From positions 4,251,001 through 4,315,000 of the forward strand of contig NC_084725.1 of the NCBI RefSeq assembly GCF_033807575.1: a stretch of DNA of 64,000 nt, written 5' to 3'. The translations under genes and the position numbers were made by a program. Source of the DNA: Cydia pomonella (lineage: Eukaryota > Arthropoda > Insecta > Lepidoptera > Tortricidae). A model generated the notes under the pieces. That model worked only from the letters and a program-made list of their open reading frames with translations, did no database searches and had not been told where the DNA came from. Positions 58,296 through 64,000 of this stretch are shown one piece after another (the first letter of the stretch is position 1; every line of letters starts with the position of its first letter).

Positions 58296-58705
58296 TTGAC
58301 GACCCCGGTCTGGCCTAGTGGGTATATAGTGACCCTGCCTACTACTATGACTACTATTATTATTATTAATCATTTATTTCAAATAACAAGGATTCATAAT
58401 ACATAGTTAGTAACATAATAGCTCATTATCTTATTATCTACGTTAGTATTTTTATATCTAAGGTTTTTATATTACTATGTCTATGTAGACAAATAAATAA
58501 ATACTCTATTGCAACAGTGCGCACATCATCCCACTATGACTGTCTATTTAAAAAAAAATATATATAATTTGACTGCCTTGACTATGACTATGACTGCCTT
58601 ACGGGACTATGAAACCGGTAGTCCCGGGTTCGAATTCCGGTAAGGGTATTTATTTGTGTGATGAACACAAATATTTGTTCCAGAGTCATGGGTGTTTTCT
58701 CTGTA
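58296..58705 (+). repeat. SINE family A interrupted by about 230 bp
   Basis: Head 'GGTCTGGCCTAGTGGGTATA' and 'AGTGACCCTGCCTAC' stop near 58343; B box CCCGGGTTCGAATTCCGG and body resume from about 58605. The insert holds ATT and ACTATG short repeats and a 'TGCAACAGTGCGCACATCAT' segment, probably a reversed LINE tail. Confidence 0.6.
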
Positions 58706-58712
58706 TAATAAG

Positions 58713-58909
58713 TGCCGTCAACCGGGATAAATAGGGGCGGCTGGGGTTAATAGGGACGAAACTTAAAATTAGATTTACCTGACAATTTCTTAATATCTAC
58801 TCACACCACTATATCTGTGACCCATACAATCTATTGTGTGGGTAGATATTAAGAAATTGTCAGGTAAATCTTATTTTAAGTTTCATCCCTATTCACCCCG
58901 GTTGACGGT
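58713..58909. mobile_element. MITE with GCCGTCAACCGGG ends
   Basis: GCCGTCAACCGGGATAAATA against 'CCCTATTCACCCCGGTTGAC'; the inner arms AGATTTACCTGACAATTTCT and AGAAATTGTCAGGTAAATCT are exact over 30 bp or more, including TTAATATCTAC. Inserted in the SINE A body end. Confidence 0.85.
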
Positions 58910-59214
58910 ATGTATTTATCTATATAAGTATATTTATCGTCGCCTAGTAGGTACATATACGAGTAGTACCAACTTTGCTTACATTGGGGCTAGGTCGATC
59001 TGTGTACGATTGTCCGCAAATATTTATTGATTGATTTCATAATTGTCAATCTATCGTTTTTTTTCTAGAATAAGATCTAGGTCTAGTCAACAGTGCCGAG
59101 GAAACTTATTCTGATTACTATAATCAATATCCTAGGCCCTCTCACCAAGCGCCGTGTAAAAATCAAATGACAACACAACAACATTACAGACTACAACAAT
59201 AAATATACCACCAT

Positions 59215-59360
59215 TTTTGACATTGACCAATTCGCTCACATCGACGTAAATTACTTTCTATATATCTCGCTTGCACTAATATGTGAGTACGAGTGAGATG
59301 CATAGAAAGTAAGTTACGTAGACTAGAGCGAATATGTCAGTGTCAAAACTGGTGATAGTG
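59215..59360. mobile_element. MITE of the 'TTACTTTCTATACATCTCGC' group
   Basis: 'ACATTGACCAATTCGCTC' to 'GAGCGAATATGTCAGTGTCA' ends, with TTACTTTCTATATATCTCGC against 'GAGATGCATAGAAAGTAA' inside. Sister of 61372-61500. Confidence 0.75.
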
Positions 59361-59724
59361 GTACAGAGAAGCTGAGCAGTTGTTGCAACCGAGATTTGAG
59401 CGTCAAACGTAATATCACTAATATAAAAAAAAGCCTTTAATTCCACTCTAATAATTCCTAAATATTAAAATTTCTTATATTTACGGCAACTTAGGCTTTA
59501 ATTCGTCGTTTATTTTAAAATTTTATATGTACAGATATTTAATTTCAGGGGGCAAATTTTAAAACTTGGAGCGATTAACTAGTATTTATTTCATTATTTA
59601 ATTCTATTCGGAAAAACCAACAGGTTAATTAAACTAAACCTAGGTTAACATAAATATGTATCGCAGAAGCCAATTACAGGTTTCCGCAGACAAGATATAA
59701 AGGTAGGTATAGGGACCGTGCGCA

Positions 59725-59810
59725 TTGGAGGGTCTGCCATCTTGTGGCCTGAATCGGAACTTTTCTTGTGCATAGTAGGTTCTGCCATCTTGTGGGCTGC
59801 ATCGGAACAA
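59725..59810 (+). repeat. Short direct duplication, TCTGCCATCTTGTGG
   Basis: TCTGCCATCTTGTGGCCTGA and TCTGCCATCTTGTGGGCTGC, each followed by 'ATCGGAAC', 41 bp apart. Confidence 0.7.
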
Positions 59811-60054
59811 TGAACATCACATTTACGCCTCGCGCCAAAAATCTGACGGCTCCTGTGCTGCCTCCTACAGTTAATGCACGCTCCCTATATTACTGGCTAG
59901 TACAACATTAAAGACATTACAAATGCCAAAACATACTACGATAAAAGAAATAAGTAATTTGTTTATTATTTAAATAAAACCTATGCTAATCTTCTGCAGG
60001 CAGAGGAGAAAATAAACTATGTAGATGCCATGAGGTTTTGAATTATTTTTTTAT

Positions 60055-60475
60055 TCAGGTTACATTAGTATATATATTTTTTTTATATGGTAGAGGAGGC
60101 AAACGAGCAGACGGATCACCTGATGGTAAGCGATTACCGCCGCCCATGGACACCTGCAACACCAGAGGGGTTGTAAGTGCGTTGCCGGCCTTTAAGATGG
60201 GAGTACGCTCTTTTCTTGAAGGTTTGAAGGTCGTATCGGTCCGGAAATACCGCAGGCGACAGTTCATTCCACAGTTTAGCAGTGCGAGGCAGAAATTTCC
60301 TGGAAAACGCACAGTTGAGGACTGCCAACCATCTAAGTGTTGAGGATGGAAATGTTGTCGCGTAGGTCGATGGCGAAAAGAAGCGGCAGGGATTAATCCG
60401 ACCAATTCCTCGGAGCACTCCCCGTTGTACATGCCGTTGTTGTTGTTGTTGTTGTGTAGTATATGGGAAAACCAT
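60055..60475 (-). pseudogene. LINE reverse-transcriptase C-terminus with tail, one frameshift
   Basis: The minus strand reads 'GVLRGIGRINP' or, in the neighbouring frame, 'CSEELVGLIPAASFRHRPTR', 'HPQHLDGWQSSTVRF'. A one-base shift near 60300 leads into 'SRKFLPRTAKLWNELSPAVF', 'PDRYDLQTFKKRAYSHLKGR'. The tail (complement of GAGGCAAACGAGCAGACGGA and CACCTGATGGTAAGCG) follows to about 60080. Same ORF end as 14500-14850. A GTT trinucleotide run lies at 60433-60456 at the 5' side. Dead. Confidence 0.7.
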
Positions 60476-60785
60476 CGATACTTGAGTTTATCGATATAGG
60501 ATCTCCTTTTCTGTCATTAAGTTTTGCCCTCGAAAATCCTATGTCCAGCTATGTACTATATAATATCCAATACAAACTTGCTTAAGTATATATATACCTC
60601 TACAGATTTCCTATTGAAAAAATCCAAGTCAGCAAAATTACCGCTCAACCCGCCCATACAACACACACGATGAAAACACCGCGATTAAGGGCCTCTTTAC
60701 GACCCATAAGTGGCAGATCATCGTAAAAGTAGGCCGTTGTTACCATCACTTTTTACATTACTTAAAGCCAGTGTAAGCTTGAGCT

Positions 60786-60860
60786 CTGAGGCCTTATCGC
60801 GAAAAACGAAAATCGAAATTTATTTATCGGTATCGGTTTTCGTGGTAGGCCCTTTGATCA
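60786..60860. repeat. Single-ended relative of the GGGCCTACCGCGAA MITE
   Basis: 'GAGGCCTTATCGCGAAAAAC' and 'GTTTTCGTGGTAGGCCC' form a degenerate pair similar to 46273-46384. Confidence 0.45.
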
Positions 60861-60905
60861 TGTACCTACACCGTGCATGTGCAACCAGTATAGTCGGCAC
60901 CGTAG

Positions 60906-60996
60906 AGCTTGAGTTGCGTTCTCGCGCGCGACCGCGAGTCCATACATGAAGTCTCGCAAGATGTATGTAGTCGCGCGCGAGAACGCAACTCAAGCT
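60906..60996. mobile_element. 91-bp MITE with 26-bp perfect inverted repeats
   Basis: AGCTTGAGTTGCGTTCTCGC on the left is matched exactly by GCGAGAACGCAACTCAAGCT on the right; both arms continue with GCGCGA. Confidence 0.9.
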
Positions 60997-60999
60997 AGC

Positions 61000-61150
61000 A
61001 GGCTGCGTAGCCAACGTGCAAAACGCTTACGCTCCGTAGCGATCAAAACGCAACTGTCACTGTCGCACTAATATGGAAGGGTGATAGAGAGACACAAAGC
61101 GTTTCATTCTCGAAGCGATAACGATTGTCAACTTGGCTAAACCGCAGGTC
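61000..61150. mobile_element. MITE, 'GCGTAGCCAACGTGC' family
   Basis: GGCTGCGTAGCCAACGTGCA on the left; the right end 'TTGTCAACTTGGCTAAACCGC' is a diverged mirror. 'TGGAAGGGTGATAGAGAGAC' inside is a phrase I know from lepidopteran MITEs. A relative is at 27625-27710. Confidence 0.55.
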
Positions 61151-61371
61151 AGATATATGGTGTAACAAGACGTAGGTTTTAGTGCTAAAACTAAGTGCTA
61201 GTGTTTCTTAAAGAAATTTTTAATTCACTCATAACATAACCATTTTTGAAAAAAAATTGATCGGCAATGTATTTCGTACAATTTGTGGCCGTTGTGACGT
61301 TGCGTCAGTAAATGCGACGTGTTGAGTTAAAATAACTATACCCGTATCATGAGTCACTGACAATGTCTGAG

Positions 61372-61500
61372 ATAGATGCTATCGAGAACGTGATTTACTT
61401 TCTATACATCTCTCTTGCACTTATATGCGAGTACGTGCGAGATGCATAGAAAGTAAGCTACGTTCTCGATAGCGTTTATGTCATTGCCAAACTGGTGGAG
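61372..61500. mobile_element. MITE, GCTATCGAGAACGT ends
   Basis: GATGCTATCGAGAACGTGAT and 'CTACGTTCTCGATAGCGTTT' bound a foldback with TTTACTTTCTATACATCTCT against 'GATGCATAGAAAGTAAG'. Confidence 0.8.
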
Positions 61501-61829
61501 CCACACTAGTTCAACATTGCTTGCTGAATTATTTTATAAGAAAAAATAAAAACCGTACATATTTAATATAAACTATGAAAGTGTGTTCATTTAGGCCTAA
61601 ACTAACTGCGTAAGATTATACGGTCATATTAAAAATTACACGCTGTAAATATAAGAATCTATGGGTCAAATTATGCTGGTTTTACACGCACTTGGCAGTC
61701 GCTAAAAGGCATAGCATTCGTATATCGGCGCATTGTGACGCGTTTTTAACAACAGGCCGTTTTGGGAGCTGAATGGTTGACGAGTTCGGTAATTTCCTTA
61801 CTAGATTCTCGATTTAATACTGGAGCTGT

Positions 61830-62097
61830 ATATGATAAATAAATAAATATTACAGGGACATTATTACACAAATTGACTCAGTCCAACGGTAAGCTTAAGA
61901 AGGCTTGTGTTATCGGTACACAGACAACGATAAGAGTATATTTAATATACAAATACTTAAATACATAAAAAACATCCATGACTCAGATATTTGATCCGTG
62001 CTCATCACACAAATAAATGCCCTTACCGGAATTCGAACCCAGGACCATCGGCTTCATAGGCAGGGTCACTACCCACTAGGCCAGACCGGTCGTCCGT
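61830..62097 (-). repeat. tRNA-derived SINE family A, long copy
   Basis: The right end is the complement of the head (GTCTGGCCTAGTGGGTAGTG; B box GGTTCGAATTCC-like). The body has 'GAGTCATGGATGTTTTTTAT' and the left end an ATTTATTT tail; 'CAAGCCTTCTTAAGCTTACC' is present. The same length class as 21343-21612. Confidence 0.8.
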
Positions 62098-62209
62098 CGT
62101 TTATTTTTATAATATTGCTTAATATTTGATATTTTTCTTAAGGAAAAAACATGACAGCAGGCCTCCTGATGGTGGCTGAGACGAACGTAGGTATCTACAT
62201 GGTAGGTAA

Positions 62210-63019
62210 GGGTCTCCCCAAACCAGTCGACGCGGAGTCGGCTTTCGCCGAGTGTTTTACACCACACTATTCGCATTTAGCCGATCGACCGTCTCCGCGG
62301 TTGGACACCTGCGTTCAGCAGTCTCATCCTCCTTGCGGCCGTAGAGACGCCCGATCGCCTGCGACTTGCTATCGCAACAGTTGTAAACCGACGGTCGGCT
62401 CTCCCGTGCTCCGTCTTGCTGTCGAGACGTCAGACAGCACACGTACAGCCGTTGAGTCCGACGAACAGATGTAGGACAGCGGGTGATCGGCAATCGTAAA
62501 TCTCATTTTTGGAGACTGGTTGTTAGTAACAACCTGAGTTTGAAATTGAACAGACCTGTAAGATTATTTTCCTTGGTAATTGTTACATATTATATAATAA
62601 CCTGTGATGATGGATATTTTACGTAGACGGGCATGGAAAAAAAGGCTTACCAGCATTTTTACCGTCATCGGCTCTGTTCGGCCGTCGTCAGCTATGTTCG
62701 GCCGTCGAAGACGCTGAACGGCTTCCGCCAGCTCTGACCGGTCCTTATCGTAGGTACTCGGCCGTGATCGGAGCCGTTCAACTCTTTCCGGCACCGTACG
62801 GCGGTATAAGGAGATTTATGAATGCGAACGTGTGCGGTAGGCTGCAAACAGCGTCGTACGAATGCGAACAGCTTTACGGCAAAACGCCGTTTTCCCGTCG
62901 AAAGACGTCGTTTTGCGTGGGCCGAGCCGATTCACGACTTATTCGCTCTTATTGCGTTGACATAAAGCTTTTTCCGTACGCGATTTGCCGAAACGGCGTC
63001 GACTAGTTTGGGGAGACCC
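62210..63019. mobile_element. GC-rich TIR element flanked by TAA (Harbinger-like candidate)
   Basis: GGGTCTCCCCAAACCAGTCG (then ACGC) and GCGTCGACTAGTTTGGGGAG (then ACCC) are terminal inverted repeats of about 24 bp with one mismatch. A TAA lies on both sides, as for PIF/Harbinger insertions (3-bp TWA/TNA). The interior is much richer in GC than its surroundings, except for an AT-rich middle around 62555-62640, and has GTTCGGCCGTCG twice (62676 and 62696) with several related GGCCGT words. Frames of 76-107 codons exist but show no transposase motif; non-autonomous. Confidence 0.65.
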
Positions 63020-63099
63020 TAAGTATTAGTAAGAAATAATCTGAGAATCATAATTATGTACGTTGTTGACCCTTTAACCGTACGTTGTATTCATTGGAT

Positions 63100-63345
63100 G
63101 ACCCCATAGAATAGAATAAGAATAAGAATAAGATTTTTTTTATTGCCACATATTACAGGTTCACTATAAAACAAAAGTAAAAATAAAACATTACATAATA
63201 AAGAAGGAGAAAAAGAATTTTAATAATTTATACATACGAATAACGCAAAAATATTGGGCAAAGGGTTCCAGTCTCAGCGTGTGCTGGGCCGAGATGCCCG
63301 GCGCTGGTTTTCAGACCGGTCCCAGACTAGGACGGTCGGTCGGAG
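63100..63345 (-). mobile_element. LINE 3' tail with AATAAG repeats
   Basis: GAATAAGAATAAGAATAAGA and a T run at the left, 'GGGTTCCAGTCTCAGCGTGT' and 'GCTGGGCCGAGATGCCCGGC' at the right, which I know as a retrotransposon 3' UTR phrase. Confidence 0.5.
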
Positions 63346-63655
63346 GATAGCATAATTACCAATTACAATTATATAGGTTAACATTCGTGCTCGTAGTTAG
63401 GTACACAATTAAAAACATAGTAGATAAGTACTAGTACTTACCTAGGTTCTCGAGAAAATTTTGGGAGGGACTTCATTTCACAACAACCGAGAGGGAATTT
63501 CTCTTTTACCGACGGGGACCGCTGCGATAGTAGAAAGTAGTCACCAGCATTCTTTTACAGATTTATTGTGGACACAAATAATGAGTTGTGTTAATTGTAG
63601 AATGATACAAACGTAACCTTAAAGTTGAGGTAGTAGTAAACTTAAAGGTGAGGTG
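63346..63655. other. No recognisable feature
   Basis: Short spacer, nothing supported. Confidence 0.45.
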
Positions 63656-63689
63656 TCATCATAGGGCTTTCCACCAAAGCAAACCAAAG

Positions 63690-63976
63690 AACCATGGCCC
63701 ATCTGGAAGGCGATGAACAGGCTCAGGTCTCAGGTTGGCCGTTGTAAACAGAGCATGGTCGAATGGGGACTGCTTCGTGGCCACTCTATCCAATGTGCTT
63801 GCGACACTGCACCACAAACCATGGCGCACCTGCTGGATTGCCCTGCGTGCCCGCACTCGTGCTCTGAATCTGACCTGAGAGATGCCACGGTCCGGGCTGT
63901 CAGTACCGCTGCTTTCTGGGCATCCGTTCTGTTTAGGGGAACCTCGACACGAGAGAAGAAGAAGATAGGGTTTTAA
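63690..63976 (+). pseudogene. LINE reverse-transcriptase C-terminal Cys/His region, near the right edge
   Basis: In frame: 'PWPIWKAMNRLRSQVGRCKQ', 'SMVEWGLLRG', 'CACDTAPQTMAHLLDCPACP' and 'DLRDATVRAVSTAAFWASVL', ending at a TAA (63974-63976). 'LNRLR.GVGRC...M..WG', 'C.C....QTM.HLL.CP' is the Cys/His end that follows the reverse transcriptase in several LINE families. The upstream catalytic part is absent (63655-63690 reads only loosely). Likely a 5'-truncated copy. Confidence 0.65.
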
Positions 63977-64000
63977 ATGCAGGGCTCGATTTTACTCGTT

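Noticed and set aside
60134..60475. Poly-Gln start of a minus-strand frame
   Set aside because: The glutamines come from a GTT microsatellite upstream of the LINE fragment.
62151..62474. 107-codon frame and neighbours in the GC-rich element
   Set aside because: Open frames arise easily in GC-rich DNA; no transposase DDE or Myb-like motif is visible.
1..64000. CRISPR arrays, bacterial operons, rRNA genes, viral genes
   Set aside because: No regularly spaced repeat-spacer array, no ribosome-binding sites and no rRNA-like blocks were seen; the tandem repeats have no unique spacers. No virus-derived coding region was recognised.

Overview
The window looks like AT-rich insect nuclear DNA, most likely from a moth or butterfly (Lepidoptera). 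It is crowded with tRNA-derived SINEs, small inverted-repeat elements (MITEs) and decayed non-LTR retrotransposon tails of types I associate with lepidopteran genomes, and it holds one split neuronal gene with long introns. The lineage call is inference; no database was consulted.

The only host gene I can support is a beaten path (Beat) family immunoglobulin protein on the + strand. Six coding exons lie at 35757-35971, 36864-36999, 43119-43252, 52068-52249, 52777-52922 and 54658-54719. Splice sites and phases agree across all of them. The exons give two Ig domains, each with its Cys pair and core Trp, and a short hydrophobic C-terminus that looks like a GPI-anchor signal. The signal-peptide exon was not found; it may lie upstream of the Ig exons or outside the window. 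The most striking observation is that two different exons of this gene carry tandem, decaying copies of their 3' half plus the splice donor in the intron directly downstream: about four copies from 35790 to 36535 and about three and a half from 52825 to 53290. One copy (36022-36150) is still open, phase-neutral and bordered by usable splice sites.

Regions 1-35 kb: repeats and mobile elements. They include a 5'-truncated R1-type LINE with an 11-bp target duplication (2466-3208), a dead Tc1-like transposon (3958-4543), a 172-bp tandem repeat (10080-10570), a 42-bp minisatellite carrying AGGTCA direct repeats (10973-11144), a large palindromic element inside a SINE with an 8-bp target duplication (26277-27414), and a 5'-truncated RTE-like LINE with an open 391-codon reverse transcriptase (29007-30206). 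Two candidate promoter-like islands (18480-18680 and 31400-31500) are the only non-repeat sequences here that stand out.

Regions 35-55 kb: the Beat gene, whose introns hold MITEs, SINEs and LINE tails. Regions 55-64 kb: LINE tails, MITEs, a GC-rich Harbinger-like element (62210-63019) and a LINE reverse-transcriptase C-terminus running to the right edge. Repeat family names are given from pattern recognition and similarity between copies in this window.
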